Shown here piece after piece: positions 35,190-43,880 of a stretch of DNA of 64,000 nt (position 1 is the first letter of the stretch; each line of letters starts with the position of its first letter). Below the pieces are notes generated by a model. It worked only from the letters and a program-made list of their open reading frames with translations. It had not been told where the DNA came from and did no database searches. Source of the stretch: Enterosoma sp964427595 (GTDB lineage Bacteria; Bacillota_I; Bacilli_A; RFN20; CAG-288); contig CAYRUQ010000003.1 in the NCBI GenBank assembly GCA_964427595.1, forward strand, positions 11,014 to 75,013, read 5' to 3'. Position numbers and translations under genes: made by a program.

Positions 35190-35888
35190 TTAATCCTTGA
35201 TTTGAAAATCTATCTCTTCTAAATTGTGTTCTTTAAGATAGCGATTACATCTTATGAAGCAATCGGAACAGAAAAATCCATGGTTTGCTGATAACGGAGA
35301 AGGGTGTGCCGTCTTGATGATATAGGAAAGTGGACTATGAATAAGAGTTTCTTTAGCTTGAGCATATCTTCCCCAGAGAAGATAGACGACCGGTTGATTT
35401 AATGAATCGATAGCTTTGATGATTTCGTCAGTAAACATACTCCAGCCTAAAGACGAGTGACTATTCGCCTCGCCAGCTTTGACTGTCAAAGTAGCATTTA
35501 AAAGAAGAACACCTTGTTTAGCCCAAGAAGATAAATCTCCATTATTCTTTGGAACAGGATATCCGTACTCGTAGTAAAGTTCTTTATAAATGTTGAGAAG
35601 AGATGGTGGGAATTTAGTTCCTTTACTGACAGAGAAAGCCAGTCCGTTTGCTTGATCTGGATTAAAGTAAGGATCTTGTCCGATGATGACACATTTGACA
35701 TCTCTCGGTGCTGTTTTTTCTAATGCGTCATAAACTTTCGCAACAGGTGGGTAAACAGTCTCTTTCTCATACTCAAGAGATACTTTATCAAGAAGTTCTT
35801 CCCAAGAAGGCGAAGATAAGAAGTTTGATAAAAGAGTCTTCCACTCGTCTGGTATTTTTGAAAGTTTCAATTTAACCTCTTCACTCAT
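35190..35888 (-). CDS. ung: Uracil-DNA glycosylase (family 1)
   Basis: 232 residues. Removes uracil from DNA. Water-activating motif GQDPYFNPDQANGLAFSV (Asp conserved; the usual GQDPYH reads GQDPYF here) and the DNA-binding/catalytic HPSPLSANHGFF are present, as are LLLNATLTV and VYLLWGRYAQ. Start has GGAGA close upstream. It follows a HAD phosphatase on the same strand (56-nt gap). Confidence 0.95.
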   Translation of the reverse strand: MSEEVKLKLSKIPDEWKTLLSNFLSSPSWEELLDKVSLEYEKETVYPPVAKVYDALEKTAPRDVKCVIIGQDPYFNPDQANGLAFSVSKGTKFPPSLLNIYKELYYEYGYPVPKNNGDLSSWAKQGVLLLNATLTVKAGEANSHSSLGWSMFTDEIIKAIDSLNQPVVYLLWGRYAQAKETLIHSPLSYIIKTAHPSPLSANHGFFCSDCFIRCNRYLKEHNLEEIDFQIKD

Positions 35889-35944
35889 TTGTCTCTCCTT
35901 TTAAACATCCAAGTTTGTCTTGAAATTAGAAGTTTCTTTTTTTC

Positions 35945-36610
35945 TTAGTACTCAATGTCCATATATGATTTGATATAAAAGTCAGATATTTGTCTTTTTT
36001 CATCATCTACTTTTTCAGACGATTTATCATAAACAGCAACTGTTTTAAACCCGGCGTTTTTAGCTGTTGTCAAAGGAATCAACACATCTTCAAAAACAAG
36101 AGTCTCAGATGGCTTCGTTTTCAAAGCATCGCTGGCTATCAAATAAATCGTCGGTTCAGATTTTGAAGTTCCTAGTTCACTACCACTGAATAAAAAATCA
36201 AACAGATCATAGATGGCATTATGTTTTAAACAAGGTGTGAATAACTTCCGTGTATTAGAAGTGGCGAGAGCGATTTTTATATCATGTTGTTTTAGATAAA
36301 CAAGCAGTTTTCTAATACCTGGCTTTGCCATGACGGTGTGAGTATAAGCATGTCTAGCTAGGATATCCCAAATCTCAATTATCTGATCAATAGTCTCTTC
36401 AAAATGATAAGTTTCTTTGGTGTATTTAGCTATCTCATAAAAACTCATATGAGAAATCTTATTAGCATAACCTTCAGGAACTGTTTCATATCCTTTCATC
36501 AGGAAATATTGTTTGTCGATTTCTTGCCACACACCCATTGAATCGACAATAGTTCCATCTAAGTCAAAAATAACTCCCTTAATGTCTTTAAGTAATTCAC
36601 CTATGTTCAT
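35945..36610 (-). CDS. HAD-superfamily phosphatase (beta-phosphoglucomutase-like)
   Basis: 221 residues from the ATG at 36610. Motif I IFDLDGTIVDSMGVW (nucleophile and acid/base Asp), a helical cap, motif II ALATSNTRK, motif III SKSEPTIYL and motif IV VFEDVLIPLTTAKNAGF. This fits the PGMB/phosphatase branch acting on sugar or nucleotide monophosphates. TATAAT ends 7 nt before the ATG, which would place the transcript start at or next to the start codon; a longer frame reading upstream through this box is therefore unlikely. Confidence 0.85.
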   Translation of the reverse strand: MNIGELLKDIKGVIFDLDGTIVDSMGVWQEIDKQYFLMKGYETVPEGYANKISHMSFYEIAKYTKETYHFEETIDQIIEIWDILARHAYTHTVMAKPGIRKLLVYLKQHDIKIALATSNTRKLFTPCLKHNAIYDLFDFLFSGSELGTSKSEPTIYLIASDALKTKPSETLVFEDVLIPLTTAKNAGFKTVAVYDKSSEKVDDEKRQISDFYIKSYMDIEY

Positions 36611-36670
36611 CGTGTCTATTATAATATTTCCATGACGCCTGAAATACATCAGGTTAATTATGGAGGACAA

Positions 36671-38536
36671 ATGGAACATCGAGATTTAGAATTCGATCCG
36701 ATGGATTACTATGATCAGGAACTGGCAAAACAAATTCCTGAAAATGCCAAAGCATATTTTGATGATCTCTTAGAAAAATCAAAAGTTGATGAGGAAGAAA
36801 ATAAACATTTTATCACTGAAATAACAAAATGGGAGACTAAACATAGCCACGAGAAATCTCGTCTCAATATGTTTAATGGCATCAGAACTTTTTTGACTAT
36901 TTTAATTGTCGTTGCTTTGATATTAATCGCACTATCCGCCTTCAATTTATATAACGGAGGAGTTGATGATAATACGGCCTTCTTAGTTCTCGTTATCATC
37001 ATGCCGATAGTCTTGATAGCCTCGATATTAGTGATTTTCTTATACCTAAATAAGAAGATTAACCATTATGAAGAAGTATCAAACAAAAGCAAAGAGAAAA
37101 TAAACAAACTGAAACAAAAAGCTTTAAATCAAGTGGCTCCGCTTGTCTCTCTCTTTGATTCTTCAGACTTTATCAATATCACTAAAAAAACAACCAAGAT
37201 TTTCTCGATAGATCCATATGTTGACCATGAGAAACTCTTGATGTTAAGAGAACTTTATGGCTTTAAAGATGAACCAGAAGTCAATGAATCCATCGTCGAA
37301 GTCATGTCTGGTGAGATAGAAACAAATCCTTATATCCATGTGCGTCTCTTCATTCAAAGAATGAGAAATACCACCTACACCGGTTCTCTTCCTATCAGTT
37401 GGACAGAGCGGGTCAGTGATGGACAAGGTGGCTTCCGTACAGTCGTCAGGACTGAAACTCTTGTAGCCAGTATCTCAAGACCGGCTGCTTATTATTCGGA
37501 TGGTTCTTATGTCATATATGGAAACGAGGCTGCTCCTGATCTCACCTTCTCTAGAGGCCCTTCTGGTGTCAATCCGGATATGACTGAGAAAGAGATGCGT
37601 AAATTCGAGAGTAACCAAGAAAAACATCTTGCTTCTTTAGCTCAAAAGTCAATTTCAAAAGGCGGAAATTTCACCCCTCTTGCTAATGCCAAATTTGAAG
37701 GTCTTTTCGGTGCTTATGATCGTAACCACGAAATACAATATCGTCTTCTCTTCACTCCTCTTGCTCAAGAGAATATGTGTGAACTTATCTTGAGAAAAAA
37801 GCCTTATAAAGATGACTTCACTTTCTATAAGAAGAAGAAGGTAAATATCATCTCTTCTGAACACGGAAAATATACGGAGCCTTATGACCCCAACATGTTA
37901 TTCGGTATGATTGATATCTCGAAAATGAGAAGAAGTTTCGTCAATGAAATCACTGAGTGTTTCAACTCTCTTTATTTCGAGATGGCTCCTCTTCTTTGTA
38001 TCCCTCTTTATCAAACGACGGAAGCTGGCGATTTCAATGTCACTGAACACTACCGAAATGTCTCTGATTATGATGCTGAGGCGATGGCTAACAGCATGAA
38101 TTCTAAATTGTTCATGCCGGAAGGCTCTGATACTCCTCAGATTCTTAAAGTCACTTATCAAAGAACTGTCGGTAAAACGGACTTCTTCAAGGTTGATTCT
38201 TTTGCTTTTAAGAAAGTTCCCCAAGTCGAATTTGTCACTGTGATGGGAGGTGATGGTCTTCCTCATGAAGTTCCTGTCCCTTGGTTTAGATATGATCCTC
38301 TCCATAAAGAATCCGCTATCGGTGCCAGAAAATTTACAGGAAACAAATTCCAATATCAGAACCTTGTCAGGGATGAAGAATTCAAAAAAGATAAAGTTAT
38401 GTCCAGAACAAATACCAGAAATCATAATTTTTTAGGTTTTTATGCTCCTAGCGATTACAATTATGTTAAGGCTCAAGATGAAAGAGTTTCCTCTCTCATC
38501 AACAAGTATTTAGATATAAATAGAAAGGTGGACTAA
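36671..38536 (+). CDS. Membrane protein paired with LemA (DUF3137-like architecture)
   Basis: 621 residues from the ATG at 36671, with GGAGG four bases upstream. Acidic N-terminal region (1-65), two membrane helices (about 71-92 and 103-126), a lysine-rich coiled segment (127-150), then a large soluble domain of about 470 residues containing SWTERVSDGQGGFRTVVRTET and FGAYDRNHEIQYRLLFTPLAQENM. Layout and the adjacent lemA fit the DUF3137-type partners of LemA, though the family call is from architecture and memory. Divergent from the HAD phosphatase. Confidence 0.75.
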   Translation: MEHRDLEFDPMDYYDQELAKQIPENAKAYFDDLLEKSKVDEEENKHFITEITKWETKHSHEKSRLNMFNGIRTFLTILIVVALILIALSAFNLYNGGVDDNTAFLVLVIIMPIVLIASILVIFLYLNKKINHYEEVSNKSKEKINKLKQKALNQVAPLVSLFDSSDFINITKKTTKIFSIDPYVDHEKLLMLRELYGFKDEPEVNESIVEVMSGEIETNPYIHVRLFIQRMRNTTYTGSLPISWTERVSDGQGGFRTVVRTETLVASISRPAAYYSDGSYVIYGNEAAPDLTFSRGPSGVNPDMTEKEMRKFESNQEKHLASLAQKSISKGGNFTPLANAKFEGLFGAYDRNHEIQYRLLFTPLAQENMCELILRKKPYKDDFTFYKKKKVNIISSEHGKYTEPYDPNMLFGMIDISKMRRSFVNEITECFNSLYFEMAPLLCIPLYQTTEAGDFNVTEHYRNVSDYDAEAMANSMNSKLFMPEGSDTPQILKVTYQRTVGKTDFFKVDSFAFKKVPQVEFVTVMGGDGLPHEVPVPWFRYDPLHKESAIGARKFTGNKFQYQNLVRDEEFKKDKVMSRTNTRNHNFLGFYAPSDYNYVKAQDERVSSLINKYLDINRKVD

Positions 38537-38538
38537 AA

Positions 38539-39216
38539 ATGGCAAATGAATTAGATGAACTTACTGGCCCCGTAAATCCTGAAGGTAGAGATATCAATGT
38601 CATCGAAAAACAGATTCCTGTTCAAGTTGGCATCGGTTCAAAAATCTTTGAAGTCATTCTCTGGGTCTTAGGTATCATTCCTGGATTGATTTTCTTAATC
38701 ATGAAGGTCAATGCTAGAACTTATCTCAGACAATTACAGCAGAAGATCCAACACACTGCTTCTCAGGTTGATAACTATCTCGAGCAAAGAGTTATCATCC
38801 TTCAAAACGCCGCTAAACTTCTTGATAAAGCTATCGAATTAGATAAAGATACCTTCACTAAAATCGCTGCTTACAGAAGCAGAAGTGGTTCTCCTAACAC
38901 TAACACCGATGTCTTAAGAAATGAGACTGCTAGCAACATCGATAAGCTCTTCGCTCAGGTCAACTTAGCTTATGAGAACTATCCCGAACTCAAAGCTCAT
39001 GATGAAATCAAACAATGCTTACAACAAAACAGCTTATTGCAGAGAGAAATCACCGCTGCTAGAGAACAATACAACGATACCGTTTATCGTTGGAACGCTG
39101 ACATCCAAGCTTGGCCTACCAAGATGATCGTCGCTGCTAAGTTAGGCTATACCACTAGAATTCCTTTCTCTACCTCAGCTGAAATGAAAGAAAAAGCTAG
39201 AGGCGTTTTCTTCTAA
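38539..39216 (+). CDS. lemA: LemA family protein
   Basis: 225 residues. N-terminal cytoplasmic segment of about 30 residues, one membrane helix (about 32-57), then the LemA helical bundle: ASQVDNYLEQRVIILQNAAKL, NLAYENYPELKA, REITAAREQYNDTVYRWNADI and the end motif AAKLGYTTRIPF. Function of LemA is unresolved (envelope-associated). Two bases after the previous gene, so one operon, ended by the terminator at 39226. Confidence 0.93.
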   Translation: MANELDELTGPVNPEGRDINVIEKQIPVQVGIGSKIFEVILWVLGIIPGLIFLIMKVNARTYLRQLQQKIQHTASQVDNYLEQRVIILQNAAKLLDKAIELDKDTFTKIAAYRSRSGSPNTNTDVLRNETASNIDKLFAQVNLAYENYPELKAHDEIKQCLQQNSLLQREITAAREQYNDTVYRWNADIQAWPTKMIVAAKLGYTTRIPFSTSAEMKEKARGVFF

Positions 39217-39225
39217 AAAGCATTT

Positions 39226-39252
39226 AAGTCTCTCTGCAAAGAGAGACTTTTT
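39226..39252 (+). terminator. Intrinsic terminator after lemA
   Basis: Perfect 10-bp stem AAGTCTCTCT / AGAGAGACTT (39226-39235 with 39240-39249), loop GCAA, followed by TTT. Confidence 0.93.
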
Positions 39253-39260
39253 CACTTCAT

Positions 39261-40229
39261 ATGAAATATCTGTTTTTCGATATAGAATGCGCCAATTGTC
39301 TCAATGGTGAGGGCAAAATCTGTTCATTCGGTTATGTCCTCACCGATGAGAATTTTAATGTGCTCAAAAAGAGAGATATCATCATCAATCCGAAAGCCCC
39401 TTTCCTTTTAGGAAACGGTAAAAACGGAAACGGAATCAAACTCGCTTATCCGCTTTTCAGATTCGATTGGGCTCATACCTTCCCTTACTACTATCAAGAG
39501 ATAAGAAGACTTCTTCTTTCAAAAGATCACTTTCCAATCGGATTTGCTGATGATCAAGATATCAATTTCCTTCTCTACACTTGTAAGAGATATAACTTAC
39601 CTACTCTCTATTTTGATTATCTTGATGTTCAAAGCCTTGATATGGTTCTCTCTTCTTCTACACAACCGAGAGGGCTGAGCTTTCTTATCGAATCGTTTGG
39701 ATTAGAAAAAGGCGTCTGTCATAAAAGTGATGAAGATGCTTTGATGACTATGGAGATCCTTTCTCGATTAGTCTCTGATTCTAAAATGAATCTCTCTAAG
39801 TTAATCAAACAACATCCTCAGGTGGTTAAAAGCGTAGATCAGTTCATCAAAAACAAGAAACTGCAAGTAGAGAAGAAAAAGAAGCTTCAACATGTTAAAG
39901 ACATGTTAAACGACCTTTATCAATCAGATCCTAATAAGATCAACCTAGAGAAGATTGATCAACATTTTTTCAAGAAAACGATCTTCATCAAGCCTTCTGT
40001 TTTTTATTCAAAACCGATTCTTTTAGAAGAATATGCCAAATATCTAAAAGAGAAAGGATTCATCTTTCTGAAGACTTTAAATAAAGCACCTGATTATTAC
40101 ATCTGCGGAGAGAAAGATGATACTCACACTATCAAAGTCAACTTCCATCATTCTCGTGTTTATACATTCAATTCATTCATCGCTTACTTAAAGAAAAGCG
40201 ATATCAAAGAAAAAACCGCCACCCTCTGA
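39261..40229 (+). CDS. DEDDh exonuclease with possible C-terminal BRCT domain
   Basis: 322 residues. Exonuclease domain 1-185 with FFDIECAN (Asp7, Glu9), FADDQDINFL (third acidic) and HKSDEDALMT (His and fourth acidic), i.e. DnaQ/RNase T fold. A lysine-rich linker (200-225) leads to KTIFIKPSVFYS ... LKEKGFIFLKTLNKAPDYYICGE, which resembles a BRCT domain as found in DnaQ-BRCT proteins. The ATG at 39261 has no ribosome-binding site and lies only 8 nt past a strong terminator, so expression and the exact start are unclear. Confidence 0.82.
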   Translation: MKYLFFDIECANCLNGEGKICSFGYVLTDENFNVLKKRDIIINPKAPFLLGNGKNGNGIKLAYPLFRFDWAHTFPYYYQEIRRLLLSKDHFPIGFADDQDINFLLYTCKRYNLPTLYFDYLDVQSLDMVLSSSTQPRGLSFLIESFGLEKGVCHKSDEDALMTMEILSRLVSDSKMNLSKLIKQHPQVVKSVDQFIKNKKLQVEKKKKLQHVKDMLNDLYQSDPNKINLEKIDQHFFKKTIFIKPSVFYSKPILLEEYAKYLKEKGFIFLKTLNKAPDYYICGEKDDTHTIKVNFHHSRVYTFNSFIAYLKKSDIKEKTATL

Positions 40230-40239
40230 GAATGACGGT
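40215..40239. terminator. Bidirectional terminator between exonuclease and tRNA-Lys
   Basis: Seven-base-pair stem ACCGCCA / TGACGGT (40215-40221 with 40233-40239, one G-U pair), with T6 on the plus side (40242-40247) and T5 on the minus side. It serves the exonuclease gene (whose stop lies inside the loop) and the tRNA gene. Confidence 0.8.
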
Positions 40240-40256
40240 CGTTTTTTCTTTCAATG

Positions 40257-40330
40257 TGGATCATTAGGGACTCGAACCCTAGGCCCACTGATTAAGAGTC
40301 AGTTGCTCTACCAACTGAGCTAATGATCCA
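40257..40330 (-). tRNA. tRNA-Lys (anticodon CTT)
   Basis: 74-nt cloverleaf on the minus strand: acceptor TGGATCA / TGATCCA, D-arm AGCTCAGTTGGTAGAGC, anticodon stem ACTGA / TCAGT with loop CTCTTAA (anticodon CTT), T-arm CTAGGGTTCGAGTCCCTA-like. CCA is encoded as the last bases of the acceptor strand only by coincidence of the sequence; a separate CCA tail is not seen. Confidence 0.95.
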
Positions 40331-40402
40331 TCGCTGCAAGCTTATGAATTGTAATTCTTTTTTGGTGTGAATGCAACAGAAAGTTGACGAGTGTAATTAA
40401 AA

Positions 40403-43279
40403 CTATCCGACTTCTTGCAGGTTTGAATCATTATCTTGATCGTTTATATCAAGTTCTTCAGGTGAAACTACTTTTTCAGCGTCTTTCTTCTTTCGATGAA
40501 GGAAAGGTATCGGCATACTTGAATTCTGCATCCATTTGAAGACCCTGAGGAAGAAATTTAACAAGACCGTAGATAAAGACGCATAGATGATCAATATGAA
40601 CCACATCGGCTTAGTCAGATATCTGAAGTCGATTCCTGATATCTGAACAGAGAAGTTCCAATAGAGGCTTGAATCTGTATAAGGATTAGCTGAGAAAGCA
40701 GGTATGAAAGGCATAGCGAAGACTAGTAAGAAGAAGAGTAAGATAACGACAGCGAATAATATCGCCCTAAATCGATTGAGTGGTTGACAACAATTAAACA
40801 CCATCGCTAGTGCGACTACCGCCATCGTGATGGAACAGAAGGTGGTGAAACTGTTATTAGCATAATCAGAATTAGTCGATAGCTCTAAGAAACCACCAGA
40901 ATCGATATTCCTAAATATGTAATTTAACCCTATACATAGAATCAAACATAGTGCAGCTGGTATCGCCCTTGCGAAGGTATTCCTTAGGAAGTGACCAGTG
41001 ATCAGTTGGTTGTTCTTTTGAATCGATAAGACTAAAGAAGGGATACCGATAGCGACTATCTCAGTGATCAAGATGTTGTTGGTTTCAAAGGGATAATTGA
41101 TACCAGAACCACCGATGAAAGTCAGTAACACGATGATGGTGAAGACGATTGTGAACATCGTTTTCATCAGATACAAAGAGGATGAGCGTTGGATGTTGTT
41201 GACAACTCTTCTTCCTTCTTGAACGACCGCAGGCATAGAAGCGAAGTTAGAATCAAGAAGGACGAGATGGGCGGTGTTTCTAGCAGCAGCTGATCCAGTA
41301 GCCATAGCGATAGAACAATCAGCATTTTTCATCGCTAAGATATCATTGACACCATCACCAGTCATACCGACTGTATATTGTCTATTCTTTAGTTCCTTGA
41401 TGATAGCAGCTTTCTGCTCGGGTGAGACACGACCGAAGACTGTGTATTGATCGACGATTTCTTGAACTTCTCTTGTTGATAATCCTTCTAAAGAGATACA
41501 TTTCTCAGCATCAGGAACTCCGCATTTTTTAGCGATTTCAGAAGCGGTAAGCGGGTTATCGCCAGAGATGATTTTGATTTGAACATCGTTCTCACAGAAC
41601 CATTTGATGGTGGAAGGAGCTTCCGGTCTGATGTGATCTTCTAAGGTGAAGACCGCCACTGGTGATAGTCTTCCTTTTATCTCACCATCGACAATATCTT
41701 TCTCAGTTTTACACATCATGATGACACGATAGCCTTTGGATTGTTTCTTCGTGATGTAGTTAGCGATGACTCTCTCTTTGTTTTTATAAATGAACTCAGG
41801 AGCTCCTAAGACATAGGTTCCATATTCGTAGAAAGTGACCGCTGAATACTTTCTTGCTGATGAGAAAGGAATAGAGGTTTTGACTTTATAATCGTTTTTT
41901 AACGGGTATCTCTTTGATAAAGCGATAGAAGTCTGATTTGATTCTCTGAAGGCGTTAAGATAAGAACCCATCGTTTTGTTTAAATCAACACTAGAATCGA
42001 TGACTAAGACTTCATCAACCTTCATCGTTCCATCAGTTAAAGTTCCCGTCTTATCAAGACAGAGAACATTGACTCTCGCTAACATTTCAATACAGTAGAG
42101 ATCTTGAACAAGTGTCTTTTTCTTAGAAAGATTGATGACTCCGACTGCCAGAGCTACTGAGGTGAGAAGATACATGCCAGATGGGATCATACCGACGACA
42201 CTACCTGCTGTTCTAGACATCGTCTCAGAAGCGATAAGCCAGTTAGATAAACCAGCGAAAGAAGAACTGTTAGAAACGTTGAACCACTGGGTCACAAAGG
42301 TAGCAATTCCTAAAGGAATGATGATGATGGCAATTACTCTAATTATCAAATTTAACGACCTAACTAACTCTGATTTGGGTTTTGAATATTCTTTCGCTTT
42401 TGCTTGAATACCAGAGGCATAGTTATAATCGCCGACTTTATTTGCTTGAACGATAGCAGAACCTGAAACGACAAAAGAACCCGCATAGATGAAATCACCC
42501 GTATTCTTCTTAATCGGTAGAGATTCACCAGTTAAAAGAGATTCATTAACTTCTATTGAACCTTGTTTGACGATTGAATCAGTCGGTATCTGATCACCAG
42601 TTGCGAGAGTGTAAATATCATCTAAGACGATCTCTTCAACCGGGATAGTAGTCTTCTTTCCGTCTCTGATGACATTGAGATTCATCGCTGTGACCAGCTT
42701 TAATTTATCGATCGTGTTTTTAGCTTTGATCTCTTGTATCGTTCCTATCAGAGTATTGATAACAGCTACTAATAAGAAATAAGTGGATGTTATTTTTCCA
42801 AATATCCATAAAGCGATCGCAATCAATAAAAGAAGCATATTAAAGAAAGTGAAGACATTTGAGATGACGATTTGAGATACGCTCTTACCAGTATGAGTTT
42901 TAATCTGATTAGTAAGACCTTCCGCTTTTCTAGCTTGGACTTGTTTCTCAGTTAAACCCTCATTTAAAGACGGGTTATATCTCTCAACATCTCTGATATC
43001 GATGTCCTTTAGATTCTTAGAAGCAGGGTCTATCTTGATCTCTTCAGCAGGTGTTGGCTTTGGTTTGGGTTTTGATTCAGGTTCAGGTGTCATCTGCTCA
43101 TTTAAAACTTCCACCTTCTCTGCAGAGGTGTCTTGGGTTGAAGACTTACTTCTTCTTTTTCTCTTGCTAGTTTGAACTATAGCTTCTGAAGGTTGAACTG
43201 TTTCTTCAACTTCACTTGAAGAAGCTTCAGTCTTCTCGATTTCTTGACTAGTTTGTTCTTTGCTTCTTTTCCTACTCAT
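40403..43279 (-). CDS. P-type cation-transporting ATPase (CtpE-like) with long charged N-terminus
   Basis: 958 residues. Residues 1-85 are Ser/Glu/Lys/Pro-rich with a PKPKPTP stretch, likely disordered. Then a P-type core: actuator LLTGESLPI, phosphorylation CLDKTGTLTDG, KGYRVIMM, SGDNPLTA and hinge MTGDGVNDILAMKNADC. Ten or so membrane helices. The M4 motif is GMIPSGMYLLTSVALAVG, resembling the CtpE group (calcium/other cation) rather than the PEGL of Ca-ATPases. Ion not certain. Its start overlaps tdk by 8 nt. Confidence 0.88.
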   Translation of the reverse strand: MSRKRSKEQTSQEIEKTEASSSEVEETVQPSEAIVQTSKRKRRSKSSTQDTSAEKVEVLNEQMTPEPESKPKPKPTPAEEIKIDPASKNLKDIDIRDVERYNPSLNEGLTEKQVQARKAEGLTNQIKTHTGKSVSQIVISNVFTFFNMLLLLIAIALWIFGKITSTYFLLVAVINTLIGTIQEIKAKNTIDKLKLVTAMNLNVIRDGKKTTIPVEEIVLDDIYTLATGDQIPTDSIVKQGSIEVNESLLTGESLPIKKNTGDFIYAGSFVVSGSAIVQANKVGDYNYASGIQAKAKEYSKPKSELVRSLNLIIRVIAIIIIPLGIATFVTQWFNVSNSSSFAGLSNWLIASETMSRTAGSVVGMIPSGMYLLTSVALAVGVINLSKKKTLVQDLYCIEMLARVNVLCLDKTGTLTDGTMKVDEVLVIDSSVDLNKTMGSYLNAFRESNQTSIALSKRYPLKNDYKVKTSIPFSSARKYSAVTFYEYGTYVLGAPEFIYKNKERVIANYITKKQSKGYRVIMMCKTEKDIVDGEIKGRLSPVAVFTLEDHIRPEAPSTIKWFCENDVQIKIISGDNPLTASEIAKKCGVPDAEKCISLEGLSTREVQEIVDQYTVFGRVSPEQKAAIIKELKNRQYTVGMTGDGVNDILAMKNADCSIAMATGSAAARNTAHLVLLDSNFASMPAVVQEGRRVVNNIQRSSSLYLMKTMFTIVFTIIVLLTFIGGSGINYPFETNNILITEIVAIGIPSLVLSIQKNNQLITGHFLRNTFARAIPAALCLILCIGLNYIFRNIDSGGFLELSTNSDYANNSFTTFCSITMAVVALAMVFNCCQPLNRFRAILFAVVILLFFLLVFAMPFIPAFSANPYTDSSLYWNFSVQISGIDFRYLTKPMWFILIIYASLSTVLLNFFLRVFKWMQNSSMPIPFLHRKKKDAEKVVSPEELDINDQDNDSNLQEVG

Positions 43280-43871
43280 ATTTCTTCAACTCAGGCTTAC
43301 CAGGTAATTCATGGTGCTTACGACAGCGAGCTTGATAACTCTCTTTAGCACCAACGAGGATGACTGGATCATCGTATTTAGCAGGTTTTCCATCAATCAG
43401 ACGAAGGGTTCTGGTGGCTGCAAAACCACAGATAGTACAAGCGGCTGTGAGCTTAGTGACAAACTCAGCTCTCGCTAATAACTCAGGGACGGGACCAAAG
43501 GGTTCTCCTTTAAAGTCTAAATCTAGTCCGGCGGCGATGACTCTGACCCCTCTATCAGCTAAATCTTCACAGATTTGAATGATATCATTCGAGAAGAATT
43601 GAATCTCATCTATTCCGACCACTTCTGTATCAGGAAGAACATGATCTAATATCTCCTTAGCAGAGAGGATAGGAAAAGCATCGATCTTCCCCCCATCATG
43701 AGAAGCGATAGCTACATCATCATATCTATTATCGATAGCCGGTTTAAAACATACTATCTTCTTATGAGCGTAAGAGAGTGTTCTGATTCTTCTGATAAGC
43801 TCTTCTGATTTGCCAGCGAACATCGGGCCGGTGATGATTTCAATCCATCCCTTCTGCAATTCTTGATACAT
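43272..43871 (-). CDS. tdk: Thymidine kinase
   Basis: 199 residues. Salvages thymidine to dTMP. P-loop GPMFAGKSEELIRR (about 15-28), DEIQFF, lid region and structural zinc cysteines (CTIC and a later CRKHH). Tetrameric type II TK family by sequence. It lies nine nt after the membrane polymerase-like gene and overlaps the P-type ATPase gene, so all three may be one operon despite unrelated roles. Confidence 0.97.
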   Translation of the reverse strand: MYQELQKGWIEIITGPMFAGKSEELIRRIRTLSYAHKKIVCFKPAIDNRYDDVAIASHDGGKIDAFPILSAKEILDHVLPDTEVVGIDEIQFFSNDIIQICEDLADRGVRVIAAGLDLDFKGEPFGPVPELLARAEFVTKLTAACTICGFAATRTLRLIDGKPAKYDDPVILVGAKESYQARCRKHHELPGKPELKKYE

Positions 43872-43880
43872 AGAATACCC

